Assembly: GCA_039105265.1 (NCBI GenBank)
Contig: JAPFFF010000012.1
Span: 3,782,001 to 3,846,000, forward strand
Origin: Tritrichomonas musculus
Lineage: Eukaryota > Parabasalia > Tritrichomonadida > Tritrichomonadidae
Length of the DNA: 64,000 bases
Direction: 5' to 3'
The notes under the pieces were generated by a model that saw only the letters and a program-made list of their open reading frames with translations, was not told where the DNA came from and searched no databases. Within the stretch, counting starts at the first letter, position 1, and the number at the start of each line of letters is the position of its first letter. Shown one piece after another: positions 1 through 8,828 of this stretch. The translations under genes were made by a program, and so were the position numbers.

Positions 1-169
1 GTTCGTGAACCTCTGCAGGTAATTCTTCTACTGGGAAATGTTGATTATATTCGAGTTGTCTCGCTCTTCTTGGTTGACGAATTTGAATGACTTCTCCAAC
101 TTCAGGTATTGCTTGCTCTTCTGGTGCTTGCTCTTCTGGTGCTGGAAGTGCTGGTTGTTGATCTGACAT
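1..169 (-). CDS. Partial Maverick gene, acidic/proline-rich N-terminus
   Basis: An open frame starts with ATG at 169 on the minus strand and runs off the left edge, giving 56 codons. The N-terminus is rich in Pro, Glu and Gln, with a duplicated APEEQ motif, followed by a basic QPRRARQ stretch. Its stop and most of its length lie outside the window. It is co-oriented with the proline/glutamine-rich gene upstream and is 47 bp from that gene's stop, so it is probably another cargo gene of the same Maverick. I do not recognise the family. The function is unknown. Confidence 0.5.
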   Translation of the reverse strand, partial: MSDQQPALPAPEEQAPEEQAIPEVGEVIQIRQPRRARQLEYNQHFPVEELPAEVHE

Positions 170-216
170 TTGCCTTGACGCAAAAATATTATCAAGCATC
201 TTTTGATATGATTAAT

Positions 217-1558
217 TTAACAGAATGGCCAGCATGGGCAGCCACGACAGCGAGGACAGTTATCTTCTGTTATTTTCAAAGATCCAGTATTTCTAATTGA
301 ATCATTTAGCATGAATCTAACAAGAACTATATCTCTTGGTCTCAATGATCTCACTACTTCATAGGACCATCCGTTACCCATTTTTATTAATGTTGATTTA
401 CGTTTTCGGTTATGGTAATCTATAAGAAGATAAGACTTATCTTGGGCATGGCATGCTTCAACTCCATAGAATAAAATTGAATTCACATAGTTTGGTTTAG
501 CAATTTGCTCTACGAATTCACGCGTGAAACCTACATCATTTATATTTATATTTTGAGTATCAATGTCAAAATAATGACACACATGTTGAATGTAATTACT
601 AATTGTTGTATCTCGAGGTGTTTCTGGAACAGTATTTGGAATCAAATTGTTATCAAATTGATTATTTTTTCGTTTGTCTCGATGATTACGACTATTTTCA
701 CGATCTTCGTTTTCTAATTCTCGAAGTCTAATGTCTGCCTCAATTGACCTCATGGCTATAGCTGTATTATTATCATCAGTATGAGTAATGACATTCAATG
801 CATTTTGATTAGGCTCTGATACTGAACCATGTGAACCATTTAAATCCATTGTTCGTTTATTATTTAAATTAATGTGGCTCAAATCAAAGAGTCGACTTAT
901 GAAGCCACCCCGTTGTTGTTGTATTCGATTTGGAGTTGGTGATCGTGATGGACTTGATGACGATGCAGCTCGTGGTTGATAAGGATTTCTATGGACAGCT
1001 TCTTGTCTATATGGTTGACGTTGGTGATGTTGCTGATGTTGCTGATGTGGTTGCTGATGTGGTTGCTCATATTGCTGATATTGTTGCTGATATTGCTGCT
1101 GATATTGTTGTTGATATGGTTGTTGATATGGTTGCTTGATATGGTTGTTGATATTGCTGTTGATATGGTTGTTGATATTGCTGTTGATATTGCTGTTGAT
1201 ATTGTTGTTGATATGGTTGTTGATATTGCTGTTGATATTGTTGTTGATATGGTTGTTGATATGGTTGTTGATATTGTTGTTGATATGGTTGTTGATATTG
1301 TTGCTGTCTTGGTTGCAGTTGATATTGCTGTCTTGGTTGCAGTTGATATTGTTGTTGTCGTGGTTGTTGTTGCTGTTGTTGCTGTCGTGGTGGTGGTGGT
1401 GGTGGTGGTGGTTGCTGCCTTTGATATTGTCGCTGATTTGGTGGTTGTTGTTGCCTTTGATATTGATGATATGCTAGATTAGGATTAGCATGTTGAGCAT
1501 TAGGAAGAACTGGACTTTGAGCTCGAGAATTACTAGATGAATCAAATATGTCAACCAT
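217..1558 (-). CDS. Proline/glutamine-rich Maverick protein, split by a frameshift
   Basis: The likely start is the Met of MVDIFDSSS (ATG at 1556-1558), which fits better than the longer open frame to 1690 because that would overlap the fibre gene start at 1603. After about 30 residues comes a run of prolines, then a long QQPYQQQYQQ-type repeat, then a Ser/Pro/Arg-rich linker and a globular C-terminal domain of about 150 residues. The C-terminus is cysteine-rich (CPRCRGCPCWPFC). Within the repeat, near 1131-1136, one extra base relative to the repeat period shifts the frame. The upstream frame then reads a short nonsense tail, and the glutamine repeat and C-terminal domain continue in another frame down to 217. 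I read this as one gene with a one-base insertion, either real decay or a sequencing error in the repeat. The family is unknown. A structural or DNA-packaging role is only a guess from its place beside the fibre gene. Confidence 0.6.
1021..1410. repeat. Trinucleotide/hexanucleotide repeat coding Gln/Tyr/Pro
   Basis: The plus strand shows dense repeats of gttgttgatatt and gttgatatggtt, ending in a (ggt)n run near 1388-1412. On the minus strand these encode the glutamine/tyrosine/proline repeat and a poly-proline stretch. The length is likely to vary between copies, and this is where the frameshift lies. Confidence 0.85.
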
Positions 1559-1602
1559 TTTATACTTTGATTGGCACCAAAAATTGTTTAACTTTGAGAT
1601 AA

Positions 1603-4566
1603 ATGACTGCAATATTAACCAAACAAAATGCATTAGATGGAGCCTTGGTAGGAGGTTCTGGCAAAGGTGGTGATGGAATATTTGATTCAATTCATGTTAA
1701 AGGTGATGCCACAATAGATGGTAGTTGTAAAATCTTCTTTGGTGAAGAATATGGTGAACCTCAAAGTGTCAAAGAATGTTTCGAAACATTTGGGAAAGCA
1801 TTAACGGATATAACTAGCGACATTCAATCACATCGAACCGTTATCGATACACATGGAACCAAACTTGCTGACCATGAAGATAGAATATCAACTTTAGAGA
1901 ATGCTCCTCCATCTGCAATCGAGAAGGTAATGACTTATGAAGAAGGTTGTGATGAATTCATAATTGATGCAAATAATATCCATAAATTAAGTGATTTGGA
2001 TCTAAGAGATTCTCAGGGAGAAGTCCGTTCGGATCCTCAGGGCCATTCAACATACAACATTCTTGAGATTGATTACTCTGGATCTGTAAGTGGACAAGTC
2101 TTTGAGATCATCTTTCCAAAGAATCTTGAAATTGATAATGCTTATATTTCATTTGAGAATGAATCATTCACGAATCCTATTATTGAATACATTGATGAGA
2201 AATATCAATTGAAGTACATCAGCAATGAATCAAAACCTCGAATATACATGTCGAAATCTGCAATCTATGACCCATTTGAACTATATACTGATGGATTCAT
2301 GAAGATCAAATTCGTTGGGAAAATGCATCAAATCTCAGTTATTAAAGATTGTGCTGAAGGTACATTAATGAATCTCAAGTGTAATCTCATTGATGCTGAC
2401 AATTGCTTCAAACTCTATAGGTCTCCTTTACCAGATTTCTATACAATCAAGTCAATCGGGGATTACAATTTGGATACTGCAAATGGTTTATATTATGCTG
2501 ACTGGGGATATAATCCTGATTCCGATTCATTCAATTCACTCATTGAAGGACAGACATTCGAGCTTCATGATAACGTATTTGGGACTCATTACAAGCTTAC
2601 TAAATCTGGAGGTAAATGGATTGGTACCAATTATTGTGTTAACATTCCACTGAAGATGCGTAAAGAGAATTCATATGGATCCTTGAATAGAGACATTCCA
2701 TACATTTCAATCAAGAAGAATGCTGCAAACATATTTGCTTTGAAAGGTCTAATCAATTATGAATCTGGGAACGGTCATTCAGACCTAAGGAACGAAGTTC
2801 CGAATCCATTAAAGATGATGCTTGACAAAGGTATGATAACATATAGTTCCAATACTAGAATGGGTGATCCAGATGAAACCAATGATGTCTGGCGTGTATG
2901 GTTTGGATGCAATGAAGATAAGAGTGGAGACTATTCTGCTACATTAACCCTTGATGGACATACTTATGAATTCGTCATTGGATTCAAATATTCATGGAAG
3001 CATGAGCATACATATGAGATCAAAACCGACAACTATTTTGAATATATCCCTTACCGTTATGAATCATTTATTGAAACAGATTCTGATAATTTGAGAGTTT
3101 ACATGAAGGCTGATCCAGAATTCAACATCCCAATTGATGAAAATATTGAATACCCAGGTGGCAATACATTCGAGTTTCTAGCTTCAACGGGTTACTATTC
3201 TGTATCACCTAGACCGGAATCTTGCACAACATTGATGACAAACTTCAATATCCAAACATCTGGAATAGTCATTGGAGAGAATATTGAATCACATATCTTT
3301 GAATTGAATTCGTTAGGGAATGTTGTTGATATAGCTGTTAACGACATATCATCTTTGGAGAAATATTGTAATCGTTTGCAGAAAGAATTTGATGACATGC
3401 AACCTAAATTCAGCTGGTTTGATTACATTGCCGGTAAGTTCGTTAACATTGGATCATCTGTATTTACATTTGGGAAAGTTGGTGCTGGAGATCTATTGCA
3501 AATCTCTATTGATGGAATTAAAGGTCTTTCTAAACTATCATTTGCCAAAGATGCTGATAAAGATGATGGAATAGAATTAGAAGATATTGATGAAGTCGTT
3601 AGAGACAAATCTGTGAATCAATCAAGAGAAATCATTAAAGAATTGACATATGTCGATACCATTATTGAGATCCCAAATGAGAAATATTGTCACAGATATT
3701 ATACTGATACATTGAAAGGTACATTAGAAGTTGAAACCAAAGTGGACAATGAGGGTGAAGTAATCAAGTTAAACACATATTCCATCAATGAAGATAAGAG
3801 TTTCACATTGCAAAGCAAGTACGACACCTCAGGTGATGCGAAGCAAGTATCAAATGAGTCATCAAATGGGTCACTTTATGAAATTACTTTCGAAGATCCA
3901 TATTTAATGATTATCACCATGGGAAGTCATGAACCATTATCAGTTAGAATCAAGTATACAACCAAAGTTGAGAATTCTGAATTAGGTTTAGGTGAAACGT
4001 TAACGAATAAGCAATTGATGTCTGCAGCTGCTATCAAGAAACTCATTGAAAACCATAAAACAAATTGGTTGAATGAGATCCCAAAAATGCCAGAGAATTT
4101 GGTTAATGAATCTGCTTTGAGTACTGCTTTAGAATCATATGTAAAGAAAGAAGACGTATTATCAACCGAAAATATAACTCAAGAATTGTCAATCACTACC
4201 CACTTCGTAAATGGAACAACAAATGATGAGGATAAAAGAACGAATATTACAAATTTGGATGGAGATTTATGCAAAATATTAAAGAAATCATCATTAATAG
4301 TGAAAGGCTCTTGTAATAATGAAGATATTTCAGGAGAATATTTGTATGATAGTGAAGACTCGGAATATTATCATTACAAGAAAGGTGAAAATACTTTTTC
4401 TATATATTATTTCTATTATGGTGGAACATTCAGATATAATGATAACTATGCTGTCGATCTAGAATCAGTATGTTATTCATACAAGCTTGAAGTTTATGAT
4501 GAATATTGTATTCCAAATATGAATTTCGTAAAAACTAATTTTGCTTTGAAAATCAGATATCCCTGA
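1603..4566 (+). CDS. Fibre-like Maverick structural protein, N-terminal part (frameshifted)
   Basis: An open frame of 987 codons starts with ATG at 1603. The first 100 residues look like a trimeric fibre base: a glycine-rich start, then a coiled-coil stretch around residues 55-105. The middle is beta-rich with no domain I recognise. The last 150 residues contain phage-tail-like modules (ALSTALESYVKKED). The frame ends at a stop created by an AAAA run at 4549-4552: with one A fewer, the reading continues straight into the next open frame. The two parts therefore look like one gene of about 1,500 codons, broken by a one-base insertion in a homopolymer. The likely role is a virion-type spike or fibre of the Maverick. 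That role is inference from the repeat style; the family is not identified. Confidence 0.65.
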   Translation: MTAILTKQNALDGALVGGSGKGGDGIFDSIHVKGDATIDGSCKIFFGEEYGEPQSVKECFETFGKALTDITSDIQSHRTVIDTHGTKLADHEDRISTLENAPPSAIEKVMTYEEGCDEFIIDANNIHKLSDLDLRDSQGEVRSDPQGHSTYNILEIDYSGSVSGQVFEIIFPKNLEIDNAYISFENESFTNPIIEYIDEKYQLKYISNESKPRIYMSKSAIYDPFELYTDGFMKIKFVGKMHQISVIKDCAEGTLMNLKCNLIDADNCFKLYRSPLPDFYTIKSIGDYNLDTANGLYYADWGYNPDSDSFNSLIEGQTFELHDNVFGTHYKLTKSGGKWIGTNYCVNIPLKMRKENSYGSLNRDIPYISIKKNAANIFALKGLINYESGNGHSDLRNEVPNPLKMMLDKGMITYSSNTRMGDPDETNDVWRVWFGCNEDKSGDYSATLTLDGHTYEFVIGFKYSWKHEHTYEIKTDNYFEYIPYRYESFIETDSDNLRVYMKADPEFNIPIDENIEYPGGNTFEFLASTGYYSVSPRPESCTTLMTNFNIQTSGIVIGENIESHIFELNSLGNVVDIAVNDISSLEKYCNRLQKEFDDMQPKFSWFDYIAGKFVNIGSSVFTFGKVGAGDLLQISIDGIKGLSKLSFAKDADKDDGIELEDIDEVVRDKSVNQSREIIKELTYVDTIIEIPNEKYCHRYYTDTLKGTLEVETKVDNEGEVIKLNTYSINEDKSFTLQSKYDTSGDAKQVSNESSNGSLYEITFEDPYLMIITMGSHEPLSVRIKYTTKVENSELGLGETLTNKQLMSAAAIKKLIENHKTNWLNEIPKMPENLVNESALSTALESYVKKEDVLSTENITQELSITTHFVNGTTNDEDKRTNITNLDGDLCKILKKSSLIVKGSCNNEDISGEYLYDSEDSEYYHYKKGENTFSIYYFYYGGTFRYNDNYAVDLESVCYSYKLEVYDEYCIPNMNFVKTNFALKIRYP

Positions 4567-6106
4567 ACCAGTTGACTTGACACCATATTACACTAGTGCC
4601 CAGGCTGATGAGAAGTTCGTTGATGAAGATGAATTGGCTTATGAATTAGATAAGTATGAGACCAAGGATGTGGCTGATGGAAAGTATGCATTGAAAGCAG
4701 ATATCCCTGAGATCCCAACAGATTTGGTTAATGAATCTGCACTGAGTACTGCGTTGGAACCATATGCGAAGACCCAAGACTTACCAGATATGACCAAGTA
4801 TGCACTCTCAACAGATATACCAAAAGAGTATTTCACTGATATCAGTGGAGAGGTTTATATCAAAGACCCAAACAAAATCCTGACATTGGGTGGAGCAAAT
4901 CAGACAAGTAGTGATGCACCTCTCATGGTCATGAAACCAAATCATTCTCGAAATAGAAGAATATTTAGCATTGGCAATCAACTGGATAGTTCGAAGGAGA
5001 GATGGTTAGATTTTGATATTGATGCAAACAGTGATACAGCGACCATCAAATACAATGAAATAACTGTATTGGAGATTACTCGATCAAAAGTTTGTGTTAT
5101 GAATGCATGTGATATAGACGGTAATGCCTATGCTAAAACCAACGACTTACCAGATATGACCAAGTATGCACTCACTGAAGATATCCCAGCACCAGTTGAC
5201 TTGACACCATATTATACTAGTACCCAGGCTGATGAGAAGTATGCATTGAAGTCGAATGCTGTTACAGATGAGCAGCTAATAAAAAGATGTGCCATTGATT
5301 GCAGTTCAATTACGGAGGGGTCCTCGGATATATCAATTCGTTATCTAAAACTTGTAGATAAGGTGATTCAACTGGAATTCATAGTAAGTGAATATGCACT
5401 ATGTTGTGAAATAAGGGTGTTATTCCGTGATACAGATGGAAATCCCCATAACATAGTAATAGTATTACATCAGAGGACTGTGTATTTTGACAATTTCAAA
5501 TTCCCACTATATTATGAAGACACTGATGATATAATATCAAGTCCACTTACATATAACTTCCCAATAGGTGGATATCCCTGGACAACTACTCAGGAATTAT
5601 TAGATGCTAGACAACTATATTCAAGACAAATCATGTCCCGAAAGTATTTAGCGAAATTTAAGAGTGTAATGTATGGTACATCCAACACAACCATCACTCA
5701 TTACTGTCCAATCGAAGCAGGTCAAAACATATCTGATTTCGTTGCAGGAAAGCCTGTATTCATGAGTGGACATGTATATAAATATGTTAACGGATCCTTC
5801 ATTAGTTCCACAGCTAACGATTCAACTGATTGCATTTGTAGTGTAGTAATCAATGGATCCTATAAAGAGTTCGTTGGAGTGATTACAGAAGTGGATGCTG
5901 AAAATGGATGTATCAAATTTGCTTCTCATGGAGACATGTTATTCACAGTTGATGATGCAAATCTCTATCAAATTGGTGACGTAATTCTCTATAACGGAAA
6001 GATCTTGGATGAAGACTTTGGTTTATCGTGTAAAATACAAAGATCAATAGTTGGTGTGGTCACAGCAAAAATAAATGAAACCACTCTTGCAATATTTAGA
6101 TCTTAG
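4553..6106 (+). CDS. Fibre-like Maverick structural protein, C-terminal part
   Basis: This is the continuation of the preceding fibre gene in another frame; the in-frame reading begins right after the A-run at 4549-4552 and there is no convincing ATG of its own. It contains at least three copies of a module with DLTPYYTS-QADEKYALK and LPDMTKYAL-DIP, a style common in phage tail fibres. A C-terminal domain of about 150 residues follows (FVGVITEVD, FASHGDMLFTVDD), resembling the ends of viral spike proteins. The 3' end overlaps the stop region of the convergent gene at 6103 by 4 bp. Repeat recombination between modules could change the fibre length. Confidence 0.6.
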   Translation, partial: SDIPEPVDLTPYYTSAQADEKFVDEDELAYELDKYETKDVADGKYALKADIPEIPTDLVNESALSTALEPYAKTQDLPDMTKYALSTDIPKEYFTDISGEVYIKDPNKILTLGGANQTSSDAPLMVMKPNHSRNRRIFSIGNQLDSSKERWLDFDIDANSDTATIKYNEITVLEITRSKVCVMNACDIDGNAYAKTNDLPDMTKYALTEDIPAPVDLTPYYTSTQADEKYALKSNAVTDEQLIKRCAIDCSSITEGSSDISIRYLKLVDKVIQLEFIVSEYALCCEIRVLFRDTDGNPHNIVIVLHQRTVYFDNFKFPLYYEDTDDIISSPLTYNFPIGGYPWTTTQELLDARQLYSRQIMSRKYLAKFKSVMYGTSNTTITHYCPIEAGQNISDFVAGKPVFMSGHVYKYVNGSFISSTANDSTDCICSVVINGSYKEFVGVITEVDAENGCIKFASHGDMLFTVDDANLYQIGDVILYNGKILDEDFGLSCKIQRSIVGVVTAKINETTLAIFRS

Positions 6107-6621
6107 ATTTTAATAGATCTTTTTGCAATTCTTTCACGAATCATTTCAGGGCATCCAACAAAGAATCCATCAGCAAATGCTTTACATGGATAGTATTCAA
6201 TTTCTTTACCATCTTTGTTGACAAAAGAAGCTGGTTTCAGGTCAATGGATAGTATTGAACGATTGCTATTTGGTCCGTAATCTTTTATTATTTTTGATTC
6301 TCCAACCTTGATGAAAACATTTTTAGCTTTGAATATTTTTCTTATATCATTTCTATCAAATATGCAATGCTTATTAAAACTCACATACATTGGACTGATG
6401 ACATATATGTTTTCATTGAATTGATCATTTTTGACAAAATTGCTATCATATGATATCCATAATGATTCATTGAGATCAATGAGAGGTTCATTTTCTTCTG
6501 CCAGAATAATATCTTCAATATCTGCTATATTAAGAAATTTTTCAACGAATGATGTTGGTGTAAGATACAAATATGGCTTGTAATCGTCAGCTTTGGTGTT
6601 GCGTAGCATGGTGTTTTGCAT
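6103..6621 (-). CDS. Unknown Maverick protein, 172 aa
   Basis: The open frame extends upstream to 6846, but that extension runs through a hairpin and into the repeat block and has an odd leucine-rich, unrelated composition. I choose the Met at 6619-6621 (MQNTM), giving 172 residues; MLRNTK at 6609 is an alternative. The protein is acidic to neutral and ends in a basic RERIAKRSIKI tail. I see no signal peptide, membrane segment or known catalytic motif. It is convergent with the fibre gene and their stops overlap. The function is unknown. Confidence 0.6.
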   Translation of the reverse strand: MQNTMLRNTKADDYKPYLYLTPTSFVEKFLNIADIEDIILAEENEPLIDLNESLWISYDSNFVKNDQFNENIYVISPMYVSFNKHCIFDRNDIRKIFKAKNVFIKVGESKIIKDYGPNSNRSILSIDLKPASFVNKDGKEIEYYPCKAFADGFFVGCPEMIRERIAKRSIKI

Positions 6622-6701
6622 TTTATCTTTTGTCTGCAGTAAAAAATTATGTTTAATAAATATATTTGCATCGATTCTTAAATTTAAAAATGCAAAAACC
6701 G

Positions 6702-6783
6702 TTCCCAGGTGGAGATGTAGTGCATTCAAAATCAGTAACGGACCGGTCCTTGGAAGAAACATATATGTATCTCCACCTGGGAA
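6702..6783. repeat. 15-bp inverted repeat (hairpin)
   Basis: TTCCCAGGTGGAGAT at 6702-6716 is followed by its exact reverse complement at 6769-6783, leaving a 52-nt loop. The arms are GC-richer than the surroundings. It could be a transcript 3' structure, a recombination site, or the end of a small inserted element. Confidence 0.75.
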
Positions 6784-6823
6784 TAGAAGAAGAAGAAAGA
6801 ATTCCGTATATGACCTTTCTTTC

Positions 6824-6997
6824 ACCCTAGCACGACCGGAACGCATTAGCGAACATCGTCTAGATGTGGAACCATTATAACTCTTCTTTCAACCTAGCAC
6901 GACCGGAACGCATTAGCGAACATCATCTAGATGTGGAATTATAATGGCTCTTCTTTCAACCTAGCACGACCGGAACGCATTAGCGAACATCATCTAG
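6824..6997. repeat. Three direct 67-bp repeats
   Basis: The core ctagcacgaccggaacgcat recurs at 6827, 6894 and 6961, exactly 67 bp apart. Each is followed by tagcgaacatc-tctag, so the copies are nearly identical over about 60 bp. They contain no open frame on either strand that continues through all copies. Spaced short repeats in a mobile element could bind a replication or packaging protein; that is inference. Confidence 0.85.
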
Positions 6998-7049
6998 GGA
7001 CGAGATCATATACGGAACCTCTCAGAAGAATATGAAGAATTTTACAAAT

Positions 7050-7131
7050 AAAAACGGTCCATAGCAGAATCGAACCAGGTACTCCGGATTACCATGGAAA
7101 CGACTTACCACTGAGCCGTGTCTGGCCAGAC
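7050..7131 (-). other. tRNA-like Pol III unit, degenerate
   Basis: Read on the minus strand, the segment has a good A box (GGCTCAGTGG, plus-strand 7108-7117), a near-consensus B box (GGTTCGATTCT, plus-strand 7066-7076) and a T5 run (A5 at 7050-7054 on the plus strand) where Pol III would stop. The spacing is that of a tRNA. However, the acceptor stem and T stem do not pair when I fold it, so it is not a normal tRNA. It is either a tRNA pseudogene or a small Pol III RNA with a tRNA-type promoter. Confidence 0.4.
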
Positions 7132-7568
7132 ATAAATTTGGATCCATATAGAGATTTATTTATAAGAGGGTGTCACTTTTTGGCTTGGAAACGCTATCCG
7201 CTTTGCGGAGTACGAAGTAACTCAGTGTAGGAAGCAGATAGAGCGGTTTTGACGATAGATTTGGGATATCGTTTTCGACGGTTATAAGGTCAATTTAATT
7301 CACCTTAACCGCCAAGGTCAAATTATTTCACCTTTCCCATATATGGAAAAATATAAGATTTTGCTTCCAATTTTCTGAAGACCATATCTCAATGAATACT
7401 CAACCGATTTTGACGAATCACATATCAAAAGAAAGCGTAGATAAAGTAGAATCTAAATATCATTTTAGAAGTAAATTTGATGAACCAGAAGTATATGTAT
7501 TTGAGCATTTATATTTACATTTTTGATTAACAATGTAATTTAGCATACCATTCGCAAAGCGAAGTGAC

Positions 7569-8222
7569 CTAACAGGTCATTTTCAATGATATTCCATACT
7601 TGATGAATTGACTGTAAATGTTATTATAAGCATATTTTAGGTCTTCGGTTTTACCTTCTTTGGTTACCAATATTTTTGAAACATAGATGATCTTATCTGA
7701 TTTTCCACGGCATCCGCTGCATCCAATATCTTCATTCAAGACTAATTCAACTTTCTCACATCCAGTTAATAATTTGATCATTTCCATCAACAACTTGCTT
7801 TCACAGACAACATATGAATTCACTTTTAATGGATTGTTCTCATACATTTCAACTAGCATTTCAAGAAATCTGTTTTTCTTGTCAAGCTCATCTAATTCAT
7901 TTCCCAAATCTGCGATACCCCTGTCTTGTGCTAAATGGAAAGGATTGTTTGTTGGTTGTGGAGATACTGATTGATATTCCGGATTCGTCATCTGAGTATT
8001 TGTAATTGGACCATTCCCTTGAGCAACTTCCGGTTGGGGAGCTTGAATAAAATTTACATTTGGATTCAGAGGTTGAACATTTGGATAAAGGGGAATGGAA
8101 TTTGCTCTTGGATGACCTGGTTTGATATTAATGTTTACATTAGTCTGTTGCTCTTGCTTTATCGTATTATCTGTCTCACTGGATAGTATACGTGCTTGTC
8201 TAAGTGTTCCTGTCATTTTCAT
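7569..8222 (-). CDS. Unknown Maverick protein with a proline/asparagine-rich linker, 217 aa
   Basis: I choose the Met at 8220-8222 (MKMTGTL). The longer frame to 8270 would overlap the next co-directional gene, which ends at 8239. Residues 25-105 form a low-complexity linker rich in Pro, Asn and Gln. Residues 110-217 look globular and contain CxxCxG (IGCSGCRGK) and several Lys-rich stretches. There is no membrane segment. It is the last of three small minus-strand genes (8513-8767, 8239-8460, 7569-8222) that are spaced closely and may be expressed similarly. The family is not recognised. Confidence 0.6.
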   Translation of the reverse strand: MKMTGTLRQARILSSETDNTIKQEQQTNVNINIKPGHPRANSIPLYPNVQPLNPNVNFIQAPQPEVAQGNGPITNTQMTNPEYQSVSPQPTNNPFHLAQDRGIADLGNELDELDKKNRFLEMLVEMYENNPLKVNSYVVCESKLLMEMIKLLTGCEKVELVLNEDIGCSGCRGKSDKIIYVSKILVTKEGKTEDLKYAYNNIYSQFIKYGISLKMTC

Positions 8223-8238
8223 TAATACAAAAATAGAT

Positions 8239-8460
8239 TTAGCATCTAATTTTTTTAAATTGTCTTTCAATCAAATCATTTTTGAGATACATCTTGCCAT
8301 TCAATTCAACAGCAACGATTCCATCTCTGTTATAATATTCTCCAACAATTCCCTTGAATGATTTGACACCTTTTCGCTTAATGATATTTGGACTTTCAAT
8401 CATAATTTCGTAATCATTCTCGAAACCAACCAATGGAACGAACCTCTCATTCATATTCAT
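8239..8460 (-). CDS. Small NUMOD4-like protein, 73 aa
   Basis: The 73-residue protein starts with MNMNERFVPLVGFENDYEI. The pattern of aromatic-Pro-x-x-Gly-aromatic followed by YEI and later GIVGEYYNRDG resembles the NUMOD4 motif found next to homing-type nucleases, where it contributes to DNA binding. No nuclease domain is attached here. The gene lies 16 bp upstream of the next minus-strand start and 52 bp downstream of the 84-residue gene. A DNA-associated role is inference from the motif; the similarity is short. Confidence 0.5.
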   Translation of the reverse strand: MNMNERFVPLVGFENDYEIMIESPNIIKRKGVKSFKGIVGEYYNRDGIVAVELNGKMYLKNDLIERQFKKIRC

Positions 8461-8512
8461 TTGTGTCTTCGTTAAAAAGTTATTAGAGATAGTCCTTTGG
8501 ACATATTATCTT

Positions 8513-8767
8513 TCAGATATACCTATTAGCAGCAGCTCTATTGAGTAGTTTGCGGACTTTCATGCAATGATCATATTTCTTTTGGATTCGTTCACGTTGT
8601 TTCATTTTCTTGGGATTGTCAGATTCTGGTTCACCTAATATTTTTCGATAATATTGCAATCTCGATGCAATCATTTTTAATGTCTGCGTTGCAAATGATT
8701 TACGTTCATGTCTTTTCTTTAATGGTGGTAATGCTAATGTTTCATTTTCATTTGTATTTGATTCCAT
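8513..8767 (-). CDS. Small basic Maverick protein, 84 aa
   Basis: The 84-residue protein has an acidic start (MESNTNENE) followed by a strongly basic body (KKRHERKSF, PKKMKQRERIQKKYDH). It has no cysteines suggesting a zinc site, apart from one, and no membrane segment. A helical basic protein of this size could bind DNA, for instance inside a particle. It is divergent from the integrase gene, whose start lies 62 bp away, so the two may share a promoter region. The family is not recognised. Confidence 0.5.
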   Translation of the reverse strand: MESNTNENETLALPPLKKRHERKSFATQTLKMIASRLQYYRKILGEPESDNPKKMKQRERIQKKYDHCMKVRKLLNRAAANRYI

Positions 8768-8828
8768 TCTTTGGCTCTCATTAAAATATCAACAGCAAAC
8801 ATATAAACATCTCTTTAACAAAAACCAA

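Larger units (their letters stand above)
6622..7568. other. Non-coding block inside the Maverick
   Basis: This 0.95-kb stretch has no convincing gene. It holds, in order, a 15-bp inverted repeat, three 67-bp direct repeats, a tRNA-like unit and about 400 bp of unique sequence with small hairpins (a ccgctttgcgg stem near 7198-7208). It separates the fibre side of the element from the replication side. Confidence 0.6.

Noticed and set aside
976-1482. Plus-strand open frames rich in Val, Asp, Leu and Ile
   Set aside because: They are the reverse frames of the glutamine/proline repeat of the minus-strand gene; composition is purely that of the repeat.
7050-7131. A functional tRNA gene
   Set aside because: The A box, B box and terminator are good, but the acceptor and T stems do not pair in any fold I tried, so I list it only as tRNA-like.
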